Assembly: GCA_947595585.1 (NCBI GenBank)
Contig: CANQET010000009.1
Coordinates: 1-64,000, forward strand
DNA length: 64,000 nucleotides
Direction of reading: 5' to 3'
Origin: an uncultured Clostridia bacterium
GTDB lineage: Bacteria; Bacillota; Clostridia; Christensenellales; Borkfalkiaceae
Numbering within the stretch: the first letter of the stretch is position 1; every line of letters begins with the position of its first letter. Positions 8,130 through 18,275 of this stretch are shown piece by piece. Both the position numbers and the translations under genes were made by a program. The notes below the pieces were generated by a model, which searched no databases, was not told the DNA's origin, and saw only the letters and a list, made by a program, of their open reading frames with translations.

Positions 8130-11100
8130 ATGAAACATAGCATAAGGCATAGGCACATACACCGCACGCGGGGCTTCACATTGATGGAGGCCCTTATCGT
8201 CGTTGCGATCATTTCCATTTTGTTGGGGCTTGCGGTCCCCAATGTCATCTCGTATTCCCGCAGTCTGAAGCTCACTTCGCTCGACGACAGCGCCCACAGC
8301 ATCTTCATGGCGGCACAGAACAACCTCATGGCGATGAAGAATGCGGGCGAGGACCTCATGGACGTTTTCGGGCTCGACGAAGAGACCGACAAGGTCCCCC
8401 TTGCCAAGACGAAGACGGCGGCCATCGGGGAATATTACGCCATCGATAAGAGCAACGGCCTCGAGAAACTTCTGCCGAACCTTTCGATCGATGCAGAACT
8501 GAAGGCCCAAAACTGCGTCGTGGAGATCGATCCGCACACGGGCGCCGTGTATGCCGTTTGGTTCTGGGAAAGCCACCCCTTCCTCTACAGGACGCAGGCC
8601 TACAACACGGCACGGCCCGAGCGCAGCGACCGCCTGCGCAACCATGTGATGGTGGGCTACTACGGCGGCACGCAGATCTTCCGCCCCGAGATCCGCCAGA
8701 CCCCGCTTCCCACCGTGGAGATCGTCAACGCCGAAGAGCTGCTCGTCAATGTCACCGTCTCCGTGGAAGAAGACACGGAAATTTTGCTTACGACCCCCAT
8801 CCTTCTCACCGTCACCCTGACTTCGGAAGGCAAAGACCATGAGATCGTCGCCGATGCTCCCCTCAACTATAGGAATGAAGGCGGGAAGGGCAAGTATTGC
8901 GCCACCCTCGTCCTCGATACGCTGAAAGAAGGGGCGTACCCCACCTTTTTCAATACCTTTATGGGGAAAGACTACGAAAAGCAGGGGATGCGCCTTCGGG
9001 ATTGGAAGGACACCTTCGGGGAGCCCATCGTCACGCCCGGCAAGGACTTCGACCTCACGGTGAAAGTCTGCGTGGAAGAGGACGGCTATCTTCCCCAATA
9101 TGTGTACCATTACGGCGAAAACAGCTTGTTCGCTTCGGTCGAAAAGAGCACGGCGAGGATCGCCTACGGGCGGCATCTGCAGAATTTGGATCCCGCGGTC
9201 TCGGGGGTGAGCTTCATCACCGCCGCAGAGCAGATCGCCTCCGTCGATTTCGACGCCCCGTCCAACGATACAAACCCCGTAAGATCGTGGAAAGATACAT
9301 ATGGGGTGCGAAAATTCCTCCCCATCGTCAATTCTTCTCTCACCCATTACGACGGGAAAAAGCATGAGATCGTTCACCTCTCGATCCAAAAAGAGGAGGG
9401 CGCCGCGGGGCTCTTCAAGACCGTGCAAAGCGGCACTCGCCTCGAGAATATCTACCTCAAAGACGCCGAGATCCACGCCCCGATCGTGGGCGGGCTCGTA
9501 GGAAAAGCGGACGATCTTTCGATCGCGGGCTGCCGCGTCTATCTGACCGAAGAGAGCTCCAAGGCGGAAGGCGCCGCGGCACGGCTCTTTGTGGGTGAGA
9601 CGGTCGGCGGGCTCATCGGAACGAGCGGAGAAGGCGGGCGCGGCGAGCTCAAGATCCATGGAAGCCTTGCGAGCACCAACGAGTTCGGCGATACGGTCGG
9701 CGGGCTCATCGGAATGTGTGAAAATCCCGTCGAGATCGAGAACAGCTATGCCGCAGGCTACCTTACGGGCGCCAAGGCGGGCGGGCTCATCGGCATCGCG
9801 AACGAAACAACTTCCCACGTGACCCTCAAGACGAGCTATGCCGCGGGCGTCATCGCCAAAGGCGAAAAGACGGCGCTCGCGGGCGGGCTCATCGCACAGG
9901 GCAAGCCGCATTCCGCCGAAGATTGCTATGCCGCAGTGCGCTACGATCGGGCGATCATCGAAGCCGTAAAGAACGGAAATAAAATAGAGGTCTACGGCAC
10001 CTTCCGCGGCGACACGGAACACACGGCCGAGTACGTCTCCCAGATGGGGCTCGAATATCGGGACGGCGGGACGCCTATCACCTCGTTTGAGCTCTACGTT
10101 TGGGGCGGCTATCAGCATTTCGACGACCTCCGCGAGGCCAATCCCTACAAACTTCTGCCCGAGACGGAGCATAGATACGGCCTCTCCGAGAAGTACCCCT
10201 ACCGCATGATCCGAGAGGACGGCAAAGACGTGCCGCACTACGGCGATTGGCTCGAAGAGACCGAGGCCTATCTCGTCTACTATGAGCAGTACGACGACAA
10301 AACCTATGGCATCTACGCCGATTACGAACGCTTCAAGACCAACACCCTCCGTGCGAGCGCCTTCGAAGATGAATTGGACGATCGCTCCTACGTGATCGAC
10401 GACGGCTACTCCCTCTTCGTCCTCTCGACGCCCGATAACGACGACGCGCTCAGCTTGGACGTCAGCATCGGCGATAAACCGTATAAATTCGAATTGGAGA
10501 CCTTCCAAGACGTCGACTTCCGCGGCACGAAGGTCAACTGCTCCATGCTCGTCATCAAAGAGCCCGATATCTCCATCAAGAGCAGCTGGACGGAATACGA
10601 CAGCAAGATAGATCCCCTCAACCAGCCCATCCGAACGTATTATACGACGCTCGTCTACAAGATCGTCTACACGGATATCTTCGGCACGACGTATGTGAAC
10701 CCGTATACGACAAAGACCTACTACTTCAACCCCCACTTCGCGTGCGACGTCTTCGAAGATACGCCCACACTCCGTTCGGATGCGAGCGGCGTCTACATTC
10801 CCAAGGCCAAGACGGGGGCGGAGGGCACCCTTTCCGAGAGCGCAGAGCTTCCCGATACGGCACACTACACGGCCGCGGAGGGCGACGTCGTCATCCGCTC
10901 TGCCCGCCACCTCTCCAACCTGCACTGCTACACCAACACGGAATCGGGGATAAGTGGCGTTCATGGCATCGCGGGCGTGAAATCGGCAAACTTCCACCAG
11001 CTCTTCGATATCGACTTTTTGCTGTACGTACAGACGAGGCTTGCGGGCGGCGGAAATTATAACGACAGGATCTACCCCGCGATCACCTACAACGGGCTCT

Positions 11101-12092
11101 ACGACGGGCATGAACACGTCATCCGCAACATCTTCTTGAGCAGACAGGCGATCAAAGACGGCATCGGGCTCTTCGCAAAATCCGTGGGAACGGATCTGAA
11201 AAATATCTTTATTGTCAACCCCGTTGGGTTTGTGAGCGAAAACGACTTCGGCAACTATATGGGCGGGCTCGTCGGCCATATCACGGGCGGCTCCGTCGAG
11301 AACTGCGGCATCTACACCGAGGCGAAGGAAGAAGAGAACGCCTTTGTGACCTACAAGCCCTATTACCGCCACAAGGCCGTCAACAGCAACGATCATACCG
11401 TCGTCCTCGGAGGCCTCATCGGGTATGCCCAAAACTGCAAGATCACGGGCAGCTTTGCCGCGGTGAAGATCTTCGGGCATACGGCGGGCGGCTTCATCGG
11501 GGAGATGGCAAGCGGCACCGTCGTAAAGGACTGCTACGCGGGCGGCTATACGAAATACAACTCGTATTACAGCGAGAAATGGCCGCAAGTGAAGGGGCTT
11601 GATAACGTCGGGGGGTACCCCTCCTATTCCGAGCAAAGCGGCACGGATAGCATCAACGTGGGCGGCGGCGGAACATCTATCATCGACGGAAAGCAATATG
11701 AAGGCTATATCGGCGGCTTTGTCGGGATCGTAGATGAGGGTGCGAGCTTTGAAGGCATCTGCTATTCGACCTGCTCGGTACGCGGTTCCTTCACCGAGCG
11801 GATCGGCCTCTTTGCGGGAAAGACGCCAAGCGGGTATACCACCCGCGCTACGCTCTACTCCGTGGGCGTGATCATCACGGAGGGCGCAACGCCTCAGACT
11901 CTGACTTTGAACGGGAACAAATATTCGTTCTATCAAAAAGGGAAGGCGCGGAACGAATCGTATTTGAAGGCAAAGGCGAACGTCAAGGCCACAGCGCCCA
12001 CGGCCAAGGCCTATCCCTACAACGATGCGCTCAATGGCACGCCCTACCCCTACCTCACCAATCTCCAAAAGCACTACGGCGACTGGGTCTGA
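8130..12092 (+). CDS. very large (1,321 aa from refined start) prepilin/pseudopilin-like protein with GLUG-type repeats
   Basis: RGFTLMEALIVVAIISILLGLAVPNVISYSRS; repeated GGLIG/GGLVG...C/SYAAG units in two blocks; ggagggaggag RBS. Confidence 0.85.
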   Translation: MKHSIRHRHIHRTRGFTLMEALIVVAIISILLGLAVPNVISYSRSLKLTSLDDSAHSIFMAAQNNLMAMKNAGEDLMDVFGLDEETDKVPLAKTKTAAIGEYYAIDKSNGLEKLLPNLSIDAELKAQNCVVEIDPHTGAVYAVWFWESHPFLYRTQAYNTARPERSDRLRNHVMVGYYGGTQIFRPEIRQTPLPTVEIVNAEELLVNVTVSVEEDTEILLTTPILLTVTLTSEGKDHEIVADAPLNYRNEGGKGKYCATLVLDTLKEGAYPTFFNTFMGKDYEKQGMRLRDWKDTFGEPIVTPGKDFDLTVKVCVEEDGYLPQYVYHYGENSLFASVEKSTARIAYGRHLQNLDPAVSGVSFITAAEQIASVDFDAPSNDTNPVRSWKDTYGVRKFLPIVNSSLTHYDGKKHEIVHLSIQKEEGAAGLFKTVQSGTRLENIYLKDAEIHAPIVGGLVGKADDLSIAGCRVYLTEESSKAEGAAARLFVGETVGGLIGTSGEGGRGELKIHGSLASTNEFGDTVGGLIGMCENPVEIENSYAAGYLTGAKAGGLIGIANETTSHVTLKTSYAAGVIAKGEKTALAGGLIAQGKPHSAEDCYAAVRYDRAIIEAVKNGNKIEVYGTFRGDTEHTAEYVSQMGLEYRDGGTPITSFELYVWGGYQHFDDLREANPYKLLPETEHRYGLSEKYPYRMIREDGKDVPHYGDWLEETEAYLVYYEQYDDKTYGIYADYERFKTNTLRASAFEDELDDRSYVIDDGYSLFVLSTPDNDDALSLDVSIGDKPYKFELETFQDVDFRGTKVNCSMLVIKEPDISIKSSWTEYDSKIDPLNQPIRTYYTTLVYKIVYTDIFGTTYVNPYTTKTYYFNPHFACDVFEDTPTLRSDASGVYIPKAKTGAEGTLSESAELPDTAHYTAAEGDVVIRSARHLSNLHCYTNTESGISGVHGIAGVKSANFHQLFDIDFLLYVQTRLAGGGNYNDRIYPAITYNGLYDGHEHVIRNIFLSRQAIKDGIGLFAKSVGTDLKNIFIVNPVGFVSENDFGNYMGGLVGHITGGSVENCGIYTEAKEEENAFVTYKPYYRHKAVNSNDHTVVLGGLIGYAQNCKITGSFAAVKIFGHTAGGFIGEMASGTVVKDCYAGGYTKYNSYYSEKWPQVKGLDNVGGYPSYSEQSGTDSINVGGGGTSIIDGKQYEGYIGGFVGIVDEGASFEGICYSTCSVRGSFTERIGLFAGKTPSGYTTRATLYSVGVIITEGATPQTLTLNGNKYSFYQKGKARNESYLKAKANVKATAPTAKAYPYNDALNGTPYPYLTNLQKHYGDWV

Positions 12093-12107
12093 CCCGAAAA
12101 AACGGCC

Positions 12108-12143
12108 AAGGCCCTGCCCCTTTTGCAAGGGACAGGGCCTTTT
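12108..12143 (+). terminator. hairpin terminator after the prepilin operon
   Basis: AAGGCCCTGCCCCTT-ttgc-AAGGGACAGGGCCTT-tt. Confidence 0.75.
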
Positions 12144-12197
12144 GCTATGTAGAGATTTGGGAATGGAGCACGTCATTTCGCCCCGACCGCAGCGCCC

Positions 12198-12270
12198 ACG
12201 TCATTTCGAACGTAGTGAGAAATCTCAAGGTCGAGATTCCTCACCCCCCTTGGGGGTTCGGAATGACGTA
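12198..12270. repeat. module A copy
   Basis: acgtcatttcgaacgtagtgagaaatctcaaggtcgagattcctcacccccct...gttcggaatgacgta. Confidence 0.95.
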
Positions 12271-12293
12271 CTGAGGGGCCCCATCGTATTCCG

Positions 12294-12340
12294 CCCACCC
12301 CCCTACCCCCCTCCGATGGAGGGGGTATCGCTTGGGATTG
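12294..12340. repeat. module B copy
   Basis: cacccccctacccccctccgatggagggggtatcgcttggga. Confidence 0.9.
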
Positions 12341-12441
12341 GCCGTGGCGGGTGCACGACGAAGCCCCTACGAAGTCCGCATGCCCCCTCCGTGGGAGGGG
12401 GATCAAGGGGGTGGGGCGGCAGATAAGCAAGTACGCAGTCC

Positions 12442-12576
12442 GACCCTCATCCCGAACGTAGCGTAGCGGAGTGAGCGGATCTTGAAGATACGCTCGCTAC
12501 GCTACTTCGCCGAACGGCTCGTGCCGTGCTTCGATAAACAATAGAAGCCTCGCTACGTTCGGTATGAGGTCGCTCA
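12442..12576. repeat. module D copy carrying the nested module G insert
   Basis: ctcatcccgaacgtagcgtagcgg...cttcgccgaacggctcgtgccgtgcttcgataaacaatagaagcctcg...gtatgaggtcgctca. Confidence 0.85.
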
Positions 12577-12599
12577 GGATCAGCCCCTACGAAGTCCGT

Positions 12600-12710
12600 C
12601 CCCTTGCTTCCCCTTTTAGGGGGACCGCATCGCGGGGGAAGGGGTTTCCAAAACCCCTCAGCCGCGTCTTACGCCGCGACAGCTCCCCTACGAGGGGAGC
12701 CAAGGGGCGC
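12600..12710. repeat. module C copy
   Basis: ccccttgcttccccttttaggggg...gacagctcccctacgaggggagccaaggggcgc. Confidence 0.9.
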
Positions 12711-12735
12711 TCATGATTAGCCTCGTCGTATTCTG

Positions 12736-12777
12736 CCCACCCCCCTACCCCCCTCCAATGGAGGGGGTATCACTTGA
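12736..12777. repeat. module B copy
   Basis: cccacccccctacccccctccaatggagggggtatcacttga. Confidence 0.9.
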
Positions 12778-12802
12778 AATAAACTATATAGGTATCCCGT
12801 CT

Positions 12803-12875
12803 ACGTCATTTCGAACGTAGTGAGAAATCTCACCCTTGAGATTCCTCACCCCCCTTGGGGGTTCGGAATGACGTA
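12803..12875. repeat. module A copy
   Basis: near-identical to 6003-6075. Confidence 0.95.
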
Positions 12876-12896
12876 CTGAGGGGCCTCGTCGTATTC

Positions 12897-12942
12897 TGCC
12901 CACCCCCCTACCCCCCTCCAATGGAGGGGGTATCGCTTGAAA
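12897..12942. repeat. module B copy
   Basis: cacccccctacccccctccaatggagggggtatcgcttgaa. Confidence 0.9.
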
Positions 12943-13050
12943 TAAGCCGCGGAGGGGGTAGGGGGTCTGTTCTCCAATGGAGGGTTATGTGTTTTGTTCT
13001 CCGATGTGGGGCGTCACGCGAAATAAACGATATAGGTACCCCGTCTGCTT

Positions 13051-15465
13051 TTACCGCAGGTGGGCGCCGAGGGTGTGCTCAAGGCTCCCCACGATCTTCT
13101 TGAAAAACCCATCGACGGTCTCGGGCGAGAGCCCTTTCTCGGCCGCGGGGTCGGGCGTAAACGTGATGCGGACGGCCATGCTCTTCTTCTCCGCCCCAAG
13201 CCGTGCATCGCGATAGACGTCGAAGAGCTCTGCCTTCGTCGCCGCCTTGCAGGCACGGAGAATACACGCCTCCACTTCGGCGCAGGTGACCTTTTCCTCG
13301 ACGACGACGGCGAGATCCCGCTCCACGGCGGGGAACTTGGGCACGGGACGGTATACGATCCCCTTGCGCGCCTTGCGCATGAGCGTGGGGTAATCGAGTT
13401 CGGCGAAGAAGGCCTTGCGCTCGAGGGCAAGCGCCTCTGCGATCTCGGGGTGCAGCTCGCCTAACCAGCCGACCGACTTTTCGCCGAGCAGGACTTCGGC
13501 CGCAGCTCCGGGGTGCAGGAAGGGCTTCTCGCAGCGGCAATAGGTAAATTTGAGCCCGAAGGCCTCGCCGATCGCCTCCACGGCGCCCTTGAGGTCGAAG
13601 AAGTCCCCCTCGCCCCACAGCCCGATCGAAAGGTGCTTGCGCTCCTCGGGAAGGGAAACAAGCGGCAGATCTTCGGCGAGATAGACGTTTGCAAGCTCGA
13701 AGAGCCGCCCCGCTTCGTTGCCGCGGCGGACGTTGCGGACGACGTTCCAGATCATCGTAGGCGCCAAGATGGTACGCATCACCGAGAGGTCCTCGCCGAG
13801 GGGGTTCTTCACGGTGACGGCGTGGCGCTCGGGCGCATCCTCCGGCAGACGGAGAAGATCGAAGTCCTTGGGCGAATAGAAGGAATAGCCGTAGGCCTCG
13901 AAATACCCCTCGCCCGCAAGCACCTCTTTGAAGCGGAGCTCCTCCTTCTGCGCGGAGGTGAGCCCGCCGTGCGTCACGGTGGCGTTTTCGAGGAAGGTGG
14001 GCGTGATGTGCTCGTAGCCATACATCCGGATGACCTCTTCGGCGAGGTCGGGGAAGCCGTCGATATCCTCCCTCCAATGGGGCACCATTGCAACAAAATC
14101 CGACCCCATGTCTTCAATCAAGAAGCCGAGGCGCGCCAAAATGGCGTTCACTTCCTCCTTGGGCACGTGGATGCCGAGAAGGGCGTCGATGGCCGAATAG
14201 GAAGTCTTTATCTGCTTTCTCGGGGGCTCCTCAAGCGTGCAAAAGTGCGGAAGATACCAATTCTTCGTGGGTTTTCCGCAGCCGAGCGCATCGACGAGCG
14301 AAAGCGCACGCAGCATACCGAAGTGCGGGAAGACGGGGTACACCCCCTTCTCAAATCGGGCGGAAGAGTCGCTCCGCTGCCCGAGGGCACGGGAAGTCTT
14401 TCTCACGCTGTCGCGGGCAAAACTCGCCGCCTCGAAGAAGACCTCCCTCGTATCTTCGCGGATCTCGCTGTTGAGGCCGCCCATGACCCCTGCGAGGGCG
14501 ACGGGGCGATCGGCGTCGCAGATGAGAAGATTCTCGGGCGTGAGCGTGAACTCCTTTTCGTCGAGGGTCGTGATCTTCTCCCCCGCCTTCGCTCTCCGCA
14601 CGACGACGGTATCCCCATGCAAAAATCTTCGGTCGAAGGCGTGCATGGGCTGCCCCACTTCGAGGAGCACATAATTCGTGATATCGACGATGTTGTTCAC
14701 CGAGCGCATCCCGCAGAGCGCAAGCCGCCGCCTGAGCCATTGGGGGGACTTGCCGATCCCGACGTCTTTCACATAGCTGCCGATGTACCGCGGGCAGAGC
14801 GCGGGCTCCTGCACTTCTACGGTAAACTTCACGTCCGAGGGCGCCGCTTCATAGGGGCAGGGCGGGAGGAAGCTCCCGTGCGGGACTTTGAGCACCGCCG
14901 CGACTTCGTAGGCAATGCCGAGTACGCTCTGGCAATCGGGGCGGTTGGCGGTGACGGCGATATCGAAGATATAGTCGTCGATGCCCACGATCGGGCGGAT
15001 ATCCACGCCGAGCGGGGTATCCTTTTGCAGAATGAGGATGCCGTCCACTTCGGCGCCTTCATAGAAATCATCGCCGATGCCGAGCTCTTCGCCCGAACAG
15101 AACATACCCTCAGAGGTCACGCCGCGGAGCTTGCCCGTCTTGATCTTCTGCACCCCGCCCTCATGCTTTACGGTGGCGCCGTCGAGGGCGATGGGGACGA
15201 TCGCGCCCGCAAACACGTTGGTCGCCGCGGTGACGATCTGCTTTTCGCCCATATTCCCGCAATCCACTTTGCAGACGGTGAGCCTGTCTGCATCGGGATG
15301 CTTCTCGCAACTTACGATCTTCCCCGTGACGACACCCTCGACGTCCTTCCCGAGGTAGATGAGCTCCTCCACTTCGAAGCCGCAGGAGAAGAGCTTCTCC
15401 TCGAGTTCTTCGGCGGAGACGGTGATATCGACGTACTCTTTTAACCAAGAAAAAGGAACTTTCAT
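13051..15465 (-). CDS. pheT: phenylalanyl-tRNA synthetase beta subunit
   Basis: MKVPFSWLKEYVDITVSAEELEEKLFSCGFEVEE; full-length 804 aa, FDX-ACB end. Confidence 0.97.
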   Translation of the reverse strand: MKVPFSWLKEYVDITVSAEELEEKLFSCGFEVEELIYLGKDVEGVVTGKIVSCEKHPDADRLTVCKVDCGNMGEKQIVTAATNVFAGAIVPIALDGATVKHEGGVQKIKTGKLRGVTSEGMFCSGEELGIGDDFYEGAEVDGILILQKDTPLGVDIRPIVGIDDYIFDIAVTANRPDCQSVLGIAYEVAAVLKVPHGSFLPPCPYEAAPSDVKFTVEVQEPALCPRYIGSYVKDVGIGKSPQWLRRRLALCGMRSVNNIVDITNYVLLEVGQPMHAFDRRFLHGDTVVVRRAKAGEKITTLDEKEFTLTPENLLICDADRPVALAGVMGGLNSEIREDTREVFFEAASFARDSVRKTSRALGQRSDSSARFEKGVYPVFPHFGMLRALSLVDALGCGKPTKNWYLPHFCTLEEPPRKQIKTSYSAIDALLGIHVPKEEVNAILARLGFLIEDMGSDFVAMVPHWREDIDGFPDLAEEVIRMYGYEHITPTFLENATVTHGGLTSAQKEELRFKEVLAGEGYFEAYGYSFYSPKDFDLLRLPEDAPERHAVTVKNPLGEDLSVMRTILAPTMIWNVVRNVRRGNEAGRLFELANVYLAEDLPLVSLPEERKHLSIGLWGEGDFFDLKGAVEAIGEAFGLKFTYCRCEKPFLHPGAAAEVLLGEKSVGWLGELHPEIAEALALERKAFFAELDYPTLMRKARKGIVYRPVPKFPAVERDLAVVVEEKVTCAEVEACILRACKAATKAELFDVYRDARLGAEKKSMAVRITFTPDPAAEKGLSPETVDGFFKKIVGSLEHTLGAHLR

Positions 15466-15474
15466 CTTCTCACC

Positions 15475-16518
15475 TCAATCCTTGAACTGTTCCAAAAACC
15501 GCACGTCGTTCTCGGTGAACGAACGGATGTGGCCGATGCCGTATTTGAGCATGGCGATGCGCTCGATGCCCATGCCGAAGGCAAAGCCCGTGTACACGTC
15601 GGGATCGACGCCGCAGTTCTCGAGCACGCGCCTGTTGACCATGCCCGCGCCGAGGACCTCAATCCACCCCGTTCCCTTACAGAGGGGGCACCCCTTTCCG
15701 CCGCACGCGGCACAGGAGACGTCCACCTCCACCGAGGGCTCCGTAAACGGGAAGTACGAGGGGCGAAGGCGGGTCTTGGACAAGGAGGAGAACATCGTGC
15801 GGGCGAATTCGTCGAGCATGCCCTGAAGATCGCACAGCGTGATGCCTTTATCCACCACAAGCCCCTCCATCTGGTGGAACATCGGGGAATGGGTGGCATC
15901 GTCGTCCGAACGGAAGACCCGCCCCGGGGAGAGCATCTTGATGGGCGGCTTCTTCTGCTCCATGAGGCGGATCTGCCCCGCGCTCGTCTGGGTGCGGAGA
16001 AGGAAGCCCTCCGTGATGTAGAAGGTATCCTGCATGTCGCGGGCAGGATGGTCCGCGGGCGTGTTGAGGGCGGTGAAGTTGTAGTATTCGCTCTCGATCT
16101 CGGGCCCTTCGAAGACTTCGAAGCCCATGCCCGCGAAGATATCGATGAGCTCCTGCCGCGTCCGCGTGATGGGATGCAGCCCCCCTTTCTTCGCCTTGCG
16201 CCCGGGCATCGTCACATCGATCTGCTCCCGCGCGAGCTTGCTTTTCAGCTCCTTCTCCTTCATACGCGCCTCATGCGCCGCGAAGAGCTCCTCGAGCTTT
16301 TCCCGAAGCGCATTGACCTTCTTCCCGAAGGCGGGACGGTTTTCCGCGGCGATCTCGCGCATCCCCTTGAGAAGCGCCGTGATCTTGCCCGTACGCCCCA
16401 AGAATTTCATCTTAGTCTCGTAGAGGGCACGGGAAGAGGAGGCCTGCTCCGCCTCCTGCTGTGCCTCGGCAACGATATCGCCCTGATCGGGCCCGAGTTG
16501 GATGTTTTCGTCTTCCAT
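15475..16518 (-). CDS. pheS: phenylalanyl-tRNA synthetase alpha subunit
   Basis: [53 protein letters not shown]. Confidence 0.97.
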   Translation of the reverse strand: MEDENIQLGPDQGDIVAEAQQEAEQASSSRALYETKMKFLGRTGKITALLKGMREIAAENRPAFGKKVNALREKLEELFAAHEARMKEKELKSKLAREQIDVTMPGRKAKKGGLHPITRTRQELIDIFAGMGFEVFEGPEIESEYYNFTALNTPADHPARDMQDTFYITEGFLLRTQTSAGQIRLMEQKKPPIKMLSPGRVFRSDDDATHSPMFHQMEGLVVDKGITLCDLQGMLDEFARTMFSSLSKTRLRPSYFPFTEPSVEVDVSCAACGGKGCPLCKGTGWIEVLGAGMVNRRVLENCGVDPDVYTGFAFGMGIERIAMLKYGIGHIRSFTENDVRFLEQFKD

Positions 16519-16526
16519 ACCTGCTC

Positions 16527-16776
16527 CTTATAAAAAATAAAACGCCCCGTCTTCTCCGACAGGGCGCGGTCATCCGCGCGGTACCACCTGCGTTCGCGCC
16601 GCATACAGCGGCAGCCTCATTTCTCCCTTTACGCGGGGAACGCCCTCCCTTAAAGTTCTGTTCGGGGCGGGGGCTCACGGGGGAATACCGCACCGCCGCC
16701 GCAAGGACCTTTCAGCCGAGGAGCCCTCTCTCTGTGGGAGCGAATTGGTGCGTCTCTTCCGTTTCAACGCCTTTCT
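16527..16776 (-). ncRNA. T-box leader upstream of pheST
   Basis: minus strand GCAGGTGGTACCGCG T-box core (about 16574-16591) followed by GC stem + TTTTATTTTTT terminator directly before pheS. Confidence 0.9.
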
Positions 16777-16782
16777 ATCCCT

Positions 16783-16811
16783 ATTATAGCCGCTTTTGCG
16801 GGGAATGTCAA
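16783..16811 (-). promoter_or_regulatory. promoter of T-box-pheST
   Basis: TTGACA - 17 nt - TATAAT. Confidence 0.8.
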
Positions 16812-16857
16812 AGGATTTTCGGGCGGGAAATGTATTTTGAAAAATTTCCGCAGCGGC

Positions 16858-17685
16858 CTACGATCGCGCGGAGATGAGGTCGGCAAGGCGGGCAAACATG
16901 GCGGGGGAGAGCGTTTCCCCCCGAACGTTTGCGGGAAACCCCGCCTCCTCGAGGAGGGCATGCGCCGCGGCGCGGTCCCACAAAAAGGCCGTCATGAGGT
17001 TGTTCTCGAGGGTCTTCCTTCGGCTCGAGAAGGCCGCCCGTACGACAGCGCGATACATCTTCTCGCTCTGCACCGCGACGCCGCCCGTAAAACGGATGCG
17101 GACGACGGCCGAATCGACGTTGGGGCGGGGATAGAAGAGGGTACGTGGTACTTTTCTCGTGATCTCGCACGTCCCGCGGAGGGCGATCGCGGCGGTGATG
17201 GCGCCGTATTCGGGCGTCCCCTCACGGGCGGAAAAGCGGGCGGCGACCTCCTCCTGCACCATCACGGTGATGCCGCGGCACAGCGCGGCTTCCTCGAGAA
17301 AGCGCAAGACGACGGGCGTCGTGATGTAGTAGGGAAGATTGGCGACGACGACGTACTCTTTGAGCTCTTTTTCGAGGGCGGGAAGGTCCTCCCGCATAAA
17401 ATCGCGGAAGACGACTTCCGCATTCTCACACCCTCTCAGCGTCTCGGCGAGCACGGGCTTTAGGTCGGGGTCGATCTCATAGGCGACGACCCGCCTTGCA
17501 CAGCCCGCAAGGATGCGCGTGAGCGCCCCCGCACCCGCCCCGATCTCGAGGACTGTGGTCGTTTTTTCGACGCCCGCATCCTCCGCGATCGCACGGAGCA
17601 GGTTTTGATCGGAGAGAAAATTCTGCCCGAACTTCTTCTTGAACCCGAAGCCGTTCCGCTTCAGGATCTCCCCCTCGCCGCTCAT
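16858..17685 (-). CDS. rsmA: 16S rRNA dimethyladenosine transferase
   Basis: KKKFGQNFLSDQNLL, VLEIGAGAGALT, NLPYYITTPV; start refined to MSGEGEILKR. Confidence 0.93.
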   Translation of the reverse strand: MSGEGEILKRNGFGFKKKFGQNFLSDQNLLRAIAEDAGVEKTTTVLEIGAGAGALTRILAGCARRVVAYEIDPDLKPVLAETLRGCENAEVVFRDFMREDLPALEKELKEYVVVANLPYYITTPVVLRFLEEAALCRGITVMVQEEVAARFSAREGTPEYGAITAAIALRGTCEITRKVPRTLFYPRPNVDSAVVRIRFTGGVAVQSEKMYRAVVRAAFSSRRKTLENNLMTAFLWDRAAAHALLEEAGFPANVRGETLSPAMFARLADLISARS

Positions 17686-18275
17686 GAGATCATCGGGCGG
17701 ACGCGCAGCGGAATTCCCACCCCATCCGCAACTTTTCGGCATGCGGCGACCTTCTCTTCCCCGATGCAGTCGACGACGGAAAACCACACATTCAGCCCCG
17801 CCGCCTTGGCGCGTCTTGCAAAATCGAGCAAAATGGAGAACCCCTCTTCCTTATAGATCGAGCGGCAGACTTCGTTGTAGCCCTGCGCGTCGGGCATGTT
17901 CAGCGAGACGTTGATGCCGTCGAGCCTGCCCGCAAGGTCGGGCACGATGTCCCTTCCGCAGATGGCGCTGCCGTGGCCGTTGGTGTTGAGGCGGGTCTTC
18001 CCGCCCTGTGCGTGGACGGCGTCTGAAATCTTGCAAAGCGCGTCGAGACGGTAGGTAGGCTCCCCGTAGCCGCAAAATACGATCTCGCGGAAGCGCTTGG
18101 GGTCTCCGATCTCGGAGAGCACCTCTTCCGCCGTCGGTTCGCCGCCGCGTAGCCAAAGCGCGTAACCCTCGTAGGTCTCCTTCCCGCGTACGCAGAACGT
18201 GCAGCGGTTGGAGCACCGGTTGGTGAGGTTCAGATACAGGCTTTCGCCGATTTTATAGGTATAGGTGTCCTTCAT
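17682..18275 (-). CDS. TatD-associated radical SAM protein
   Basis: MKDTYTYKIGESLYLNLTNRCSNRCTFCVRGKE (CxxxCxxC); lies between tatD and rsmA with ATGA overlaps. Confidence 0.9.
   Translation of the reverse strand: MKDTYTYKIGESLYLNLTNRCSNRCTFCVRGKETYEGYALWLRGGEPTAEEVLSEIGDPKRFREIVFCGYGEPTYRLDALCKISDAVHAQGGKTRLNTNGHGSAICGRDIVPDLAGRLDGINVSLNMPDAQGYNEVCRSIYKEEGFSILLDFARRAKAAGLNVWFSVVDCIGEEKVAACRKVADGVGIPLRVRPMIS

Noticed and set aside
8067-12176. 1,369-aa minus-strand ORF antisense to the large prepilin gene
   Set aside because: Composition artefact: GC-rich sense codons rarely use TTA/CTA/TCA, which keeps an antisense frame open. The plus strand has the prepilin motif, RBS, promoter and terminator.
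13513-15444. 643-aa plus-strand ORF across pheT
   Set aside because: Antisense shadow of a clear pheT gene.
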